64,000 nt of DNA from Neobacillus sp. YX16 (GCF_030123505.1 NZ_CP126115.1:5346001-5410000); one strand, 5' to 3'; positions 44,107 through 53,047 are shown, counted from the first letter of the stretch. The notes: generated from the letters alone by a model not told the origin. Numbers and translations are program-made.

Positions 44107-46200
44107 TTATTGAAATTTATTTTGAATTCCCTGCTGTTTAGACGTAAAGAATGTCTCAATCAGTTCAACACTCGTTGGCCTGCTAAAATAATACCCCTGC
44201 ATGTTATGGCAGCCAATGCTGCATAAGAATTGATATTGCTCTAGCTCCTCCACGCCCTCTGCTACCACATTCATTCCCAGATTTCTTCCCATTGCAACCA
44301 AGGTGCGGCAGACAGATCGCTGATTTTTATTCTCCAATCCTTCAATAAACGATTTATCGATTTTTATCGTATTAAATGGATATTGTACAAGATAACTAAT
44401 CGAAGAATAACCGACACCAAAATCATCAAGAATGAGATCAACTCCAATATCCTGTAACTCTTTTATCGTATTTAACGTTTTCTGAACATTGGTCATGGCC
44501 GTTCGCTCTGTGATTTCTATTTTGAGTAATTGGGGCGGCAAATCATAGTGTTCCAGTGTATCTTTTACATTTTGAGGAAACGACTCAAGATTGATTTGTC
44601 GCGCTGGCACATTAATCGATACATAAAACGGCGGCAGGTTCATATCTGCCCATAGCTTACGCTGTCTGCAGGATGTTTCCAATACCCAGTTGCTTAATTT
44701 TATGATGAGGTCCGACTCTTCGGCAATTTGAATAAATTCTCCTGGGGATATTGCCCCCAAAACAGGATGATTCCAACGAAGGAGTGCCTCCAACCCTATC
44801 ACTTGTTTCCCGTAAACATCAACGATTGGTTGATAATCTAAATATAATTCATTTTTTTCAATAGCCTTATGAAGGTATTGTTCAAGCAGAAGTTTTCGTG
44901 AAAGACTTGTCGACATTCCCAATTCATAAGGCTGGATTCCCACACCGCTTTCCTTTGCAAGATACATCGCATGATCGGCCTTCTGAATTAATCCTTCTGC
45001 CTCATATCCATGATCCGGAAAAATGCTCATCCCAATACTTGCACTTAGTACATATTCATTTTCAAGCAGCCTGATTGGTTTCGCAATAATCCCATTTATC
45101 CTCGCTGCCGTTTCAAGAAGATCCTCTTTTGTACTCAGGTTATTGAGCAAAATGACAAACTCATCGCCGCCTTGGCGAGAAATAATATCTTCATTTCTTA
45201 AGCTCACCTTCAGCCTCTCCGCTATCACCTGTAATACTTTATCACCCATTTTATGGCCCAAAGAATCATTGATATATTTAAATCGATCAAGATCCAGGAA
45301 TAATACTCCAACCAACTTTTCCTTTTCCCTTGCTTCCGTTAACGCTTTATGAAGCTCATGATCCAATTTCCGTCTGTTTGGCAGACCGGTTAATGAATCA
45401 TGAAAGGCTAAAAAGGTTAGTTTCTCTTCTGCACTTTTTCGCTTCGTAATGTCTACTACAATTCGGTCAATTCGGATGGGTTCATGCTGATGTTCAGAAA
45501 AAATCGGTACAATAAAATCAGACACCCATTTTTGCTCCCCGCTTTTGCTCACAATACGGTACTCATGCAGAGAGGATCTCCCCTTCTTCACCAACTCCAT
45601 ATGTTTGTGGGCGCCCGTTTTATCAGCAGGCAGAATTAACTTCTCCCATAACAGGTCATACTGCAGAAACTCCTCTTCACGATAGCCAAAAATAGTCTGA
45701 CAGACAGGCGATATCGAAATCGTCTCCATTGTTTTGACATCCAGACTCCATAAACAAATCTCAATGCCCGTGAAGATATTATCCCAATGACTAGGGATAG
45801 AGCGGGCGGTTTGCCGTTTTTCATTTGCGATATTGGTAATGTAACCACAAATACCAAGAATCACGCCATCTACTTCGACTGGGATAGATAGAATATTTAC
45901 TATCATCACAGAACCGTTCCGTTGTCTAAGCTTCGTTTGAAAGCTCAGTTTTTCACCCTTCAGTACAGCATTAATATGATCAATCGCCCTACCAATCTCC
46001 TCTTCTTCAAGGATTGAAACGAAATTTTGTTGATAATGATACTGTCTCATGTACCCGGTTAATTCTTGAACACCTTCATTCGAAAAAACAATCGTTCCTT
46101 CCAAATCCATTAAGTAACAAGGATAAGGCGCACCTGTGAGTAAGGGCTTACAAATTTCAATATATGAATTTATATCTGGCTTTTTGATCTCACTTCTCAA
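44107..46200 (-). CDS. PAS-PAS-GGDEF-EAL cyclic-di-GMP enzyme
   Basis: A 697-residue cytoplasmic c-di-GMP protein. Two PAS modules (about 15-130 and 145-255; second with VDITKRKSAEEKL linker) precede a GGDEF domain with intact GGDEF at 344-348 and an inhibitory-site RxxD (RNED) five residues before it. The EAL domain keeps Glu471 in GLEALLRW, INVPARQ, DDFGVGYSS and VAEGVEE, so both cyclase and phosphodiesterase residues are present. No membrane segment. PAS domains suggest control by a small ligand or redox signal. Single gene. Confidence 0.93.
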   Translation of the reverse strand: MRSEIKKPDINSYIEICKPLLTGAPYPCYLMDLEGTIVFSNEGVQELTGYMRQYHYQQNFVSILEEEEIGRAIDHINAVLKGEKLSFQTKLRQRNGSVMIVNILSIPVEVDGVILGICGYITNIANEKRQTARSIPSHWDNIFTGIEICLWSLDVKTMETISISPVCQTIFGYREEEFLQYDLLWEKLILPADKTGAHKHMELVKKGRSSLHEYRIVSKSGEQKWVSDFIVPIFSEHQHEPIRIDRIVVDITKRKSAEEKLTFLAFHDSLTGLPNRRKLDHELHKALTEAREKEKLVGVLFLDLDRFKYINDSLGHKMGDKVLQVIAERLKVSLRNEDIISRQGGDEFVILLNNLSTKEDLLETAARINGIIAKPIRLLENEYVLSASIGMSIFPDHGYEAEGLIQKADHAMYLAKESGVGIQPYELGMSTSLSRKLLLEQYLHKAIEKNELYLDYQPIVDVYGKQVIGLEALLRWNHPVLGAISPGEFIQIAEESDLIIKLSNWVLETSCRQRKLWADMNLPPFYVSINVPARQINLESFPQNVKDTLEHYDLPPQLLKIEITERTAMTNVQKTLNTIKELQDIGVDLILDDFGVGYSSISYLVQYPFNTIKIDKSFIEGLENKNQRSVCRTLVAMGRNLGMNVVAEGVEELEQYQFLCSIGCHNMQGYYFSRPTSVELIETFFTSKQQGIQNKFQ

Positions 46201-46554
46201 AAGAAATCTCCTTTCTACGATTACTGAGAATCAACAATTACTACTTAAGGTGACCTTATACTAAACTCGTAGAATTAGCTGTGATAGATATCAACAAACT
46301 CAGACAATATTTTCACCTTCCACTACTAATCAAACGTTTGATTAAAAGTGCCCTCAGCTCCTGTAAAAAAAGAATAATAGTCAATTTCCTGGAAAATATT
46401 TTGTCGTTGCTAAGTCGAAAAACAGTTCTATTTGCTGGACAAGCTTTTGGTTATTTCTCATTTTAAATTTGTTATCTTAAAGTCATGGAAAAGTTATTTA
46501 TTGTCCACTTTATGGTTATCAAGTTAAACACTAGGAATTATGTAGTTTATACTA
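46201..46554. other. AT-rich intergenic region with palindrome
   Basis: Apart from the perfect palindrome at 46327-46344 I see no gene here; open frames across it lack ribosome sites. The promoter and cre site for the next small gene begin at 46555. Confidence 0.5.
46327..46344. promoter_or_regulatory. perfect 18-bp palindrome, candidate operator
   Basis: TAATCAAACGTTTGATTA is fully self-complementary, the size and form of TetR- or LacI-type operators. It lies about 125 bases upstream of the c-di-GMP gene start on the other strand. Confidence 0.5.
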
Positions 46555-46583
46555 TTGTCGTTGTAAGCGGTTTCAAATATAAT
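46555..46583 (+). promoter_or_regulatory. promoter with CcpA cre site
   Basis: TTGTCG (46555-46560) and TATAAT (46578-46583) are 17 bases apart. The spacer contains TGTAAGCGGTTTCA (46562-46575), a full match to the cre consensus TGNAANCGNWNNCA, placed for CcpA repression. Confidence 0.8.
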
Positions 46584-46646
46584 GAATGTACACAATCGAA
46601 AAAACAGTTGAAGGTAATCTACAACTATTATTAGGGAGTGGATTTC

Positions 46647-46760
46647 ATGGACGAGCAGGGTAATTTCGCATATGGGCTAGTTTGGGGCACTTCTTTAAGT
46701 GTACCGCTATGGATCGCGTTTTTCGGTTGGATAAAATTAGTCATTCAATTACTTTTTTAA
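46647..46760 (+). CDS. 37-residue membrane protein
   Basis: A tiny gene: MDEQGNFAYGLVWGTSLSVP followed by a hydrophobic helix to IQLLF. One transmembrane segment with a short acidic N terminus. GGGAGTGG lies five bases before the ATG, a consensus promoter with cre site is 64 bases upstream and a strong terminator follows, so it is very likely expressed. I do not recognise a family. Glucose repression is predicted from the cre site. Confidence 0.75.
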   Translation: MDEQGNFAYGLVWGTSLSVPLWIAFFGWIKLVIQLLF

Positions 46761-46772
46761 TAGATACAAACT

Positions 46773-46811
46773 AAAATGCCCTTGCCTGCTACCTACAGGC
46801 AAGGGCATTTT
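46773..46811 (+). terminator. intrinsic terminator after small membrane gene
   Basis: Perfect 16-bp stem AAAATGCCCTTGCCTG / CAGGCAAGGGCATTTT. Confidence 0.92.
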
Positions 46812-46913
46812 CTAATACCCGTTAAAAAACAAATTTTTTACCTTTTAATGTAACTAATTAAACTCCAGTTACGTCCATAACCCAAAGGTTGAAATAACTG
46901 GAAATATATTTGG

Positions 46914-46942
46914 TTGAAAAGGGGGAATATTTCGAATATAAT
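46914..46942 (+). promoter_or_regulatory. sigma-A-like promoter of fused permease gene
   Basis: TTGAAA (46914-46919), 17-base spacer, TATAAT (46937-46942). Confidence 0.7.
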
Positions 46943-47011
46943 TTTATTTACGTGACACTACAACTATTATGCGAAAGTAGTAATTTAGAGGAGATAATGG
47001 GGTGAGAGAAG

Positions 47012-49156
47012 TTGAAGATTGTTAGATCAATTACATACTATATACTTGGAATACTATCGATCTTTTGTATAAGTGTTTTTCCACAATATTTTTCCACTAG
47101 AGTAAATCCTGATGCTTCAGGTTATTTTGAGCAATTATTCTCTTTTGGCAAGGACCTGTTTAAACCAGAAACATGGATTTATAAATTCGAACGATCCATA
47201 GCTGGCGGTGCTCCAATGATGGATATTATAGGGCCGGCATTTATTTATTCCATGCAAATCCTCTTAGGAGCTCTTTTAGCAGGATTCAGCATCGCACTTC
47301 TTCTCGCTATAGGGTCAGCCTTTTTACCTAAAGTAGTTCTTAGCCCGGTAAAAAGACTGCTTGATGTATTAGAGTCTGTTCCAGACTTAATCCTCGCTAC
47401 GTTATTACAAGTATTATCTATCGTTATCTTTAAAACGTTTGGAGTGGATTTATTTGAGGTGGCAAGCTATAAGGAAAAGGCTTATTTTGCCCCAATTGTC
47501 ACCTTGGCTATCTTACCGCTTGTCTCCATGTTCAAGATTTTACTTCTTATGATTGAGGAAGAGTTTTTGAAGGTTTATGTCACCTTTGTAAAAAGTAAAG
47601 GGATAGATAAATTCAATATTTTAATCAGACATATCTTAAAAAATATCATGCCCCTTTCGTTTCATCACATCAAGATTATTATTTGGGGAACACTTTCAAG
47701 TCAATTTATTATTGAGCGGGTATTTAACGTTCATGGACTAACCTTCTACTTACTTGATAACTTCCAACCGATAACCATTTTTGTTACGCTGGGTCTAATT
47801 TTTACGCCCTTTTACTTTCTATTCCAGTTAGTAGATCTTTGGCTTAAAGAAGATCAGACGCTTTCTTTCGAAACGAGACGGAGTTCCTGGTGGCACAAAT
47901 GGCGGGTGGGAAATATGGCGGGTGGGGCAAAGAGGTTCTTTGAAAACATCCTTTTTTCTCTTCAATCTATTAACCTTAGAAAAGTATCGCCATTCCGCCC
48001 ATTTATCAATGTACTGTTTACCTATGGGAGGCATATGAAAAATTGGAAGTTCGCGCTTGGAGCGTTATTTTTCATAATAACCATCAGTTACAGTATCATT
48101 TATTCGGTCACCACCGATAACCACGTCGACCAAGTAAGACTTTATTACGCGGAAGATGGTGTAACACTGCTCAGTGCGATGCCGCATGCACCAACAAAGC
48201 CCTTCTTCTTTGGTTCAGATAAATTAGGGTTCAGCCTTTTTGACCAATTAGTTATTGGCGCAAAGTATACATTGATTTTCGCCTTGTTAATTGCCTTATT
48301 ACGGGTTCTTGGCGGTCTTTTGTTTGGTATCATTTATGCTTTTCACTTAGGTCCCCGCACCCAGCAATGGCTTGGGAAGATAATCGATTCGATTCATTTC
48401 CTGCCGTTAAGCTTGATTGCGTACATCTTGCTCGCGCCGATCTTAATGCCGGCATTTACCGGCTTTGGCTATGAATTTACCTACACCTTTACCGAACGTG
48501 TTTTATTAGAAATGTTTATTTTAACCATCCTGGTGGTTCCGTTAACAACGGTTTTATTAGGAAAAGAGATAAAGCGAGTTCTTGATTATGAATTTATTTC
48601 CAGTGCGCGCGTTTTAGGCGGCAGCAGATTTCATCTATTCTGGCGTCATATTTTCCCGCATATTGGTCCCCGTTTGACGATTTTACTTGGGACTCAATTT
48701 ATCCAAGTACTATTAATCTTTATTCATTTAGGGATATTTAAATTTTTCTTTGGCGGGACAAAACTTGACTTTGATCCGATGGGTGCAAATCCGCCAATGT
48801 CGATAACCCATGAATGGTCAGGGTTAATTGGGGAATTAGGAAGAACCATTATCGCTTCTGGCCGCTACTGGTACTTGTGGATACTTGTTGCCTTCATGCT
48901 TGCGATCTTTGCGATGCAGCTGATTATCCAGGGAGTGAAAGAAGTTCAGCAGGTAAAAGTCGGGGTGTTATATAAACTTCCAAAAGCACGCAAGTTAAAG
49001 GTGAAACAGGCAAGTGAAGTTCCATCCTATCAAATTACCAAGAATAGCTTTAAAGTGATTGGAAGCGTAGACAAGCGGAATGAACCTGAAGCTGAGCGGA
49101 AGATGGAGCGAAGGTTAAAACCAAAGTTTAAACGAGGGTTTGAACGTGGAATATAG
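47012..49156 (+). CDS. fused two-domain ABC permease (DppB-DppC-like)
   Basis: A 714-residue membrane protein made of two peptide/nickel-type permease halves. The first half (about 1-275) has a DppB-like N-terminal helix and coupling loop EEEFLKVYVTFVKSKGIDKF; the second (about 340-650) has LDYEFISSARVLGGSRFHLFWRHIFPHIGP. The two are joined by a basic linker around residues 280-340 and a basic tail follows. DppB and DppC are normally separate proteins. No binding protein or ATPase lies beside it. TTG start follows GGGGTGAGAG. Downstream is the second 52-bp repeat. Confidence 0.85.
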   Translation: MKIVRSITYYILGILSIFCISVFPQYFSTRVNPDASGYFEQLFSFGKDLFKPETWIYKFERSIAGGAPMMDIIGPAFIYSMQILLGALLAGFSIALLLAIGSAFLPKVVLSPVKRLLDVLESVPDLILATLLQVLSIVIFKTFGVDLFEVASYKEKAYFAPIVTLAILPLVSMFKILLLMIEEEFLKVYVTFVKSKGIDKFNILIRHILKNIMPLSFHHIKIIIWGTLSSQFIIERVFNVHGLTFYLLDNFQPITIFVTLGLIFTPFYFLFQLVDLWLKEDQTLSFETRRSSWWHKWRVGNMAGGAKRFFENILFSLQSINLRKVSPFRPFINVLFTYGRHMKNWKFALGALFFIITISYSIIYSVTTDNHVDQVRLYYAEDGVTLLSAMPHAPTKPFFFGSDKLGFSLFDQLVIGAKYTLIFALLIALLRVLGGLLFGIIYAFHLGPRTQQWLGKIIDSIHFLPLSLIAYILLAPILMPAFTGFGYEFTYTFTERVLLEMFILTILVVPLTTVLLGKEIKRVLDYEFISSARVLGGSRFHLFWRHIFPHIGPRLTILLGTQFIQVLLIFIHLGIFKFFFGGTKLDFDPMGANPPMSITHEWSGLIGELGRTIIASGRYWYLWILVAFMLAIFAMQLIIQGVKEVQQVKVGVLYKLPKARKLKVKQASEVPSYQITKNSFKVIGSVDKRNEPEAERKMERRLKPKFKRGFERGI

Positions 49157-49181
49157 ATAATTGTCTTTTCATAATTGGATT

Positions 49182-49390
49182 GGTTACCACTTTTCTAATT
49201 TTCCTTTGATTTCGGTCATCATGAACCCTTCATGGTGACCACTTTTTCGATTTTCCTATGATTTCGGTCACCATGAGCCCTCTATGGTGACCACTTTTTT
49301 GATATCTCCTTGTTTTCGGTCACCATGAGCCCTCTATGGTGACCACTTTTTTTGTTTCTCCTTGTTTTCGGTCACCATGAGCCCACTATT
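49182..49390. repeat. 52-bp tandem repeat with terminator-like hairpins, about four copies
   Basis: Units begin at 49214, 49266, 49318 and 49370 (period exactly 52), with a partial one before. Each holds GGTCACCAT / ATGGTGACC around GAGCCCTCT, followed by ACTTTTTT; the first copy keeps pairing through a G-T wobble. On the plus strand each unit looks like an intrinsic terminator. It lies between convergent genes. Confidence 0.92.
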
Positions 49391-49392
49391 GT

Positions 49393-50613
49393 TTATTTTT
49401 CTTTGATTTTATTGTACGTTTCTATCGCAAATTCCTTGAAAGGTGTATTTGGAAGGGTTTCGAAATTCTTAACAGCCAGTTGGGCAGCCTGGAGCGCCTC
49501 CTCCATTTCTCCAAGTTCACAATGGCATAGTGCTTTGTATGCATACCGAACATAAAAGAGTGATAAGTCGAACGGATGGTGCGTTGTAGACGGTGTCTCT
49601 ACTTTTTCAATATAAAAAATTGCTTCTGTATATTCACCGAGGCCATAAAGGGCCTTTGCTTTTTCAATTACGTATAAAGATCCGACGACATCCTTCAACT
49701 TTGGGTCTTCCAAATAACGATCAATCATCTCCAACGCCTTGGAATAATCATGTTTTTCAGTATTTAGAGTCATAATAACAATATAGTCGTGAATGAGGAT
49801 GGAAAGTAAGTCATCCGCGAAATCACCGTATTGCTTTAGCTTTCGTAAATACAATTCTTGCTTTTCTTTGTCGTTTCTCATCGTAGCCTGTCCTGCTCCA
49901 AGTCTGTATAAATCATCCGTGCGATAAAAAATTTTATGCTTTTTTGAAAAATTAAACGTCTTTTCCATCGTAAGTGTGGCAGCACGATCATCTCCAACAG
50001 CAAAGTGTAATACCGCTTCAGTATAGTCAAGGTCAACTGTAGTCATTGGATCCATATAGACATGATTGGATTCAATATTTGCACGTTCCCTTACCAAGAT
50101 TTCCAAAGCACTTTGATAATCATGCTGAACGAATTTCACCATTGTACGAAAAATCGCGATTTGGGCACGGTTAGCTGTTAAGTTCATCTTGTCATACAAG
50201 GCCGCTGCTTGACCTGAGAATTCCTCCCAGCCTATTAATTCTTCTCCATAAAGACTTCGGCTATAGAGATCTAACAAACGTGCCGATTCATAGCCTTGCG
50301 TAAGATTTTTTATAAAAGGTTCTATAAGAGTTATTAGCTGCTGATATTTATCTGTTGCGGTTTCCCCTTTTTGATTATAGATCGTTTCTGCCTTTTCAAG
50401 CGTTTCTCTTAATTCCTGTGTACTGATTTCTTCTAATAAATCCGTTACCTCAACCCCTAGTCCCTCAGCAATGTAAACGAGGCTTTCCATAGACGGCTTC
50501 GCTTTATTATTCTCAATGAGGCTGAGCATCCCTTTTGTAAGTCCTTCCCCTGCCAGCGCTTCAAGTGTCAGCTTTTTTTGCTTTCTTATTTTCCGTATTC
50601 GGTCTCCTAGCAT
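49393..50613 (-). CDS. XRE-TPR transcriptional regulator
   Basis: A 406-residue regulator with an N-terminal XRE helix-turn-helix (RIRKIRKQKKLTLEALAGEGLTKGMLSLIENNKAKPS) and a long TPR-like helical region. It differs from the three NprR-like proteins in this window in its HTH and lacks GICSVTH. It is divergent from an MFS transporter, and the shared region holds three copies of a 17-bp palindrome, one directly upstream of this gene, so it probably represses both genes and releases on ligand binding (inference). Confidence 0.85.
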   Translation of the reverse strand: MLGDRIRKIRKQKKLTLEALAGEGLTKGMLSLIENNKAKPSMESLVYIAEGLGVEVTDLLEEISTQELRETLEKAETIYNQKGETATDKYQQLITLIEPFIKNLTQGYESARLLDLYSRSLYGEELIGWEEFSGQAAALYDKMNLTANRAQIAIFRTMVKFVQHDYQSALEILVRERANIESNHVYMDPMTTVDLDYTEAVLHFAVGDDRAATLTMEKTFNFSKKHKIFYRTDDLYRLGAGQATMRNDKEKQELYLRKLKQYGDFADDLLSILIHDYIVIMTLNTEKHDYSKALEMIDRYLEDPKLKDVVGSLYVIEKAKALYGLGEYTEAIFYIEKVETPSTTHHPFDLSLFYVRYAYKALCHCELGEMEEALQAAQLAVKNFETLPNTPFKEFAIETYNKIKEK

Positions 50614-50641
50614 CGAATGAACAACCTCCTACTTTCGGATA

Positions 50642-50658
50642 GTTTAATTATATTAAAC
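50642..50658. promoter_or_regulatory. operator copy 1, GTTTAAT-N3-ATTAAAC
   Basis: GTTTAATTATATTAAAC, inverted repeat 29 bases upstream of the regulator start codon. Confidence 0.75.
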
Positions 50659-50702
50659 ATTCCCTCAAATGGAAAGGTGTAAACAAAATAGGCTTAGATT
50701 TT

Positions 50703-50719
50703 GTTTAATTAAATTAAAC
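50703..50719. promoter_or_regulatory. operator copy 2
   Basis: GTTTAATTAAATTAAAC, perfect arms, ending six bases before the -35 of the MFS promoter. Confidence 0.8.
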
Positions 50720-50725
50720 TTTTAC

Positions 50726-50754
50726 TTGATTTGGTAAAAACTTCATGTTATGAT
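50726..50754 (+). promoter_or_regulatory. promoter of MFS gene
   Basis: TTGATT (50726-50731), 17-base spacer, TATGAT (50749-50754), bracketed by operator copies 2 and 3. Confidence 0.7.
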
Positions 50755-50756
50755 TT

Positions 50757-50773
50757 GTTTAATTAAATTAAAC
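50757..50773. promoter_or_regulatory. operator copy 3
   Basis: GTTTAATTAAATTAAAC again, two bases after the -10, over the probable transcription start. Confidence 0.8.
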
Positions 50774-50808
50774 TTTTTTCCAAAAACTCTAAGGAATGAG
50801 GAGATAAT

Positions 50809-52107
50809 ATGAATAATAGTAACATGTTAAAAAAAGCCACTTACCATCTTTGGACGTTTACTATAAGCAAACTGATTGCCTCTTTTGGTTCACAGGTATA
50901 TTCATTTGCCATTAGTTTTTATATTTTGCAAGCCACAGGATCGGCGAAAAGTTTTGCGCTAAACTTGATTTGCAATGTATTACCTCGTACCATCGCTGCA
51001 CCATTTGCAGGTTATATCATCGATAAATATCCACGAAAAAGGATCGCGATAATCTCACAAATAGCAACTACCTTAGCTATCGGGGGATTGTTAGTCGTCA
51101 GTGTCACCTCTGGTTTATCCTTAACCGCTATTTATATCACCACCTGCATCCTGTCCCTTACATCCATGTTTTCCAGTGTAGCGTTCACTTCCTCCATAAC
51201 AGGACTTGTGGACGAAGCCAGAATTCAAAAAGCAATGTCCTTAAACCAAATGTCTGTTTCCTTTGCGGCTATTGCCTCTCCCGCAGTCGGAGGACTTTTG
51301 TATGGAGTGATTTCCATGCCGCTATTCCTCATTTTCTATATGACTGCTTCATCGGTTGCCATCGTTCTCGACGCCACGATGAATTTCACTTTGTTCGCCG
51401 CCCAAAAAGCAGAAATAGTGGAGAAGTCTAAAGAATCCATGTGGCAAGGAATGAAGGCGGGTGTCTCCTATTTAAAATTACAGCCGATGTTAATGACCAT
51501 TATCTGGATTGCCTTATTAGTTAATTTCCTTTTCAGCGCCTATCAGGTTGGATATTCCTTCATCCTTATTGAAAAATTAAAAATGCTTTCCCACCATTTT
51601 GGTTTTACAGAAGGCGCCTTTGCCGTTGGAATGCTGCTATTATCGATTTATCTCTCCCTCCGGAAAGAGATAAGATTTCCATTGCTGGTTTCAAAAAGAG
51701 GCATTATTCTCATGGGGGTCATCATGGGAAGTACCATATTACCTTTACTCTTCACGATGTCTTACAACATCATGTTTGGGTACTACATTCTTCTTCAATT
51801 TGGGTTAGGAGTTTGTATTGTATTCGTCAATACACCAACCCAAGTAATGATGCAAAAACAAATTGCAAATGAATTTAAGGGACGTGTATTTTCCCTTATT
51901 GAAACAGTTGCCATGGCATTATCACCATTAGGAATGGTGCTATATGGATTTTTGTACGATATCTTCCCTGCCGAATGGGTTCTGCTTCTATCATCTGGAT
52001 TATGTGTGAGCGTAGTCCTTACTCTTTTAAGACCAACCGTCATACGAAGAGTTCATCCGGAACTTGCAGTGGAAAAAACAGTGAAGAAAAGTGCTGAGGC
52101 ATTTTGA
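50809..52107 (+). CDS. MFS transporter (macrolide-efflux type)
   Basis: A 432-residue major facilitator with 12 predicted helices, of the MFS_3/MdfA-less macrolide-efflux style. Landmarks: LIASFGSQVYSFAISFYILQATGSAKSF, PFAGYIIDKYPRKRIAI (motif A) and AFTSSITGLVDEARIQKAMSLNQMSVS, a conserved block of this group. AGGAGATAAT precedes the ATG. Controlled by the divergent XRE-TPR regulator through three operators, so inducible export of a drug or metabolite is likely. Substrate cannot be deduced. Confidence 0.85.
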   Translation: MNNSNMLKKATYHLWTFTISKLIASFGSQVYSFAISFYILQATGSAKSFALNLICNVLPRTIAAPFAGYIIDKYPRKRIAIISQIATTLAIGGLLVVSVTSGLSLTAIYITTCILSLTSMFSSVAFTSSITGLVDEARIQKAMSLNQMSVSFAAIASPAVGGLLYGVISMPLFLIFYMTASSVAIVLDATMNFTLFAAQKAEIVEKSKESMWQGMKAGVSYLKLQPMLMTIIWIALLVNFLFSAYQVGYSFILIEKLKMLSHHFGFTEGAFAVGMLLLSIYLSLRKEIRFPLLVSKRGIILMGVIMGSTILPLLFTMSYNIMFGYYILLQFGLGVCIVFVNTPTQVMMQKQIANEFKGRVFSLIETVAMALSPLGMVLYGFLYDIFPAEWVLLLSSGLCVSVVLTLLRPTVIRRVHPELAVEKTVKKSAEAF

Positions 52108-52131
52108 TGCAGGTTAAATGATCATAACGTA

Positions 52132-52170
52132 GGAGGCTGGTGCCTGTTGATGCCAGCCTCCACTTTATTT
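52132..52170. terminator. terminator between MFS gene and small membrane gene
   Basis: Stem GGAGGCTGG / CCAGCCTCC followed by ACTTTATTT. Confidence 0.8.
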
Positions 52171-52614
52171 ATCTGTTTTTATCATTCTCCTAACAATCCT
52201 TAAATGAACCGCCAAGACTAAAAAAACGAAGGGATATAGAAAGATGGAATACCAAAGCTTCCAGCCTGTATAGTTAAAAAAATGTGTTTTTTCCTACAAG
52301 AAATTCAATAATGGAGGAGCCTGCTGTCCATGCAAGAAGGTTAAGGAGTTTCTTTTGGTTAGTCCCATTAAACGGATAATAATTTAAGAACAAAATACTA
52401 ACTGGAATAAAGTAAAGAAACTCACCAACAAACCCTAGCCATTGAAAGCCTTTGCCAAAATATCCATACAAATGGTATTTAAAGACGAGAACCAAATCTA
52501 CATTAATACCAAATACCAAAGCAAAAAGACTGGTTGTATATATTTCAATCTTTTCGGAACCAGATAAGCAATAATAACAAGAATAAAAAAGAAGATAAAT
52601 ACCAGCTTCCACAT
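52165..52614 (-). pseudogene. CBO0543-like membrane protein with two frameshifts
   Basis: Three frame segments together look like one 149-residue membrane protein. ATG 52614, ten bases after AAGGAG, begins MWKLVFIFFFILVIIAYLVPKR; the frame then shifts near 52545-52557 to IEIYTTSLFALVFGINVDLV, KYHLYGYFGKG and on to FLVGKNTFF. A stop follows a run of seven A (plus strand, 52276-52282); reading one base less continues NYTGWKLWYSIFLYPFVFLV and ends at 52165. The LYGYFGKG and YTGWKLWYS blocks are typical of the CBO0543 membrane family, as I recall it. The two shifts compensate. Real decay or sequencing error. Confidence 0.75.
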
Positions 52615-52852
52615 GGATGGATTTCTCCTTCAAAAGCATATAATTATAAGTTATATTTTCCAACTCCTTGCTCAAATACTCACACTCCAAACACCATCCT
52701 TAAAACATGTCTTAAGCACTGCTTCACACGCCTATTCAAGAGGATTAAATTTCCAAAAAGATAGTTATTTGGAACTGATTTATTATTCTGGCAAATAAAT
52801 AACTCTTTTGATGAATACTAATGAATTAACCCCACGAAAGGAGTGAGATGCA

Positions 52853-53047
52853 ATGAGTGTGTTAGATCGCAGCCCTTTTTTATACTTCTTATGTATCCTT
52901 GCTGGTTTTGCCTTTCTAAGAGTTGAGCTAACTGGTTTTCTTGCGCCTCTTAGCCCATTAGTTCTCCTAATTGGAGTCCTAGCTGTCCTTTTATTCTCTC
53001 TTGTATTAATCATCCACGGGGTACTTTGTTTAGTAAAAAGAAGGTAG
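52853..53047 (+). CDS. 64-residue membrane protein
   Basis: Small hydrophobic protein with two transmembrane segments (FLYFLCILAGFAFL and LVLLIGVLAVLLFSLVLII) and a basic tail VKRR. Not recognised. GGAGTGAG lies close before ATG 52853 and a terminator follows at 53070, supporting a real gene. A frame on the opposite strand is incidental. Confidence 0.7.
   Translation: MSVLDRSPFLYFLCILAGFAFLRVELTGFLAPLSPLVLLIGVLAVLLFSLVLIIHGVLCLVKRR

Noticed and set aside
46281..46466. 61-codon frame upstream of the small membrane gene
   Set aside because: No ribosome site, spans the palindrome, composition unlike a protein.
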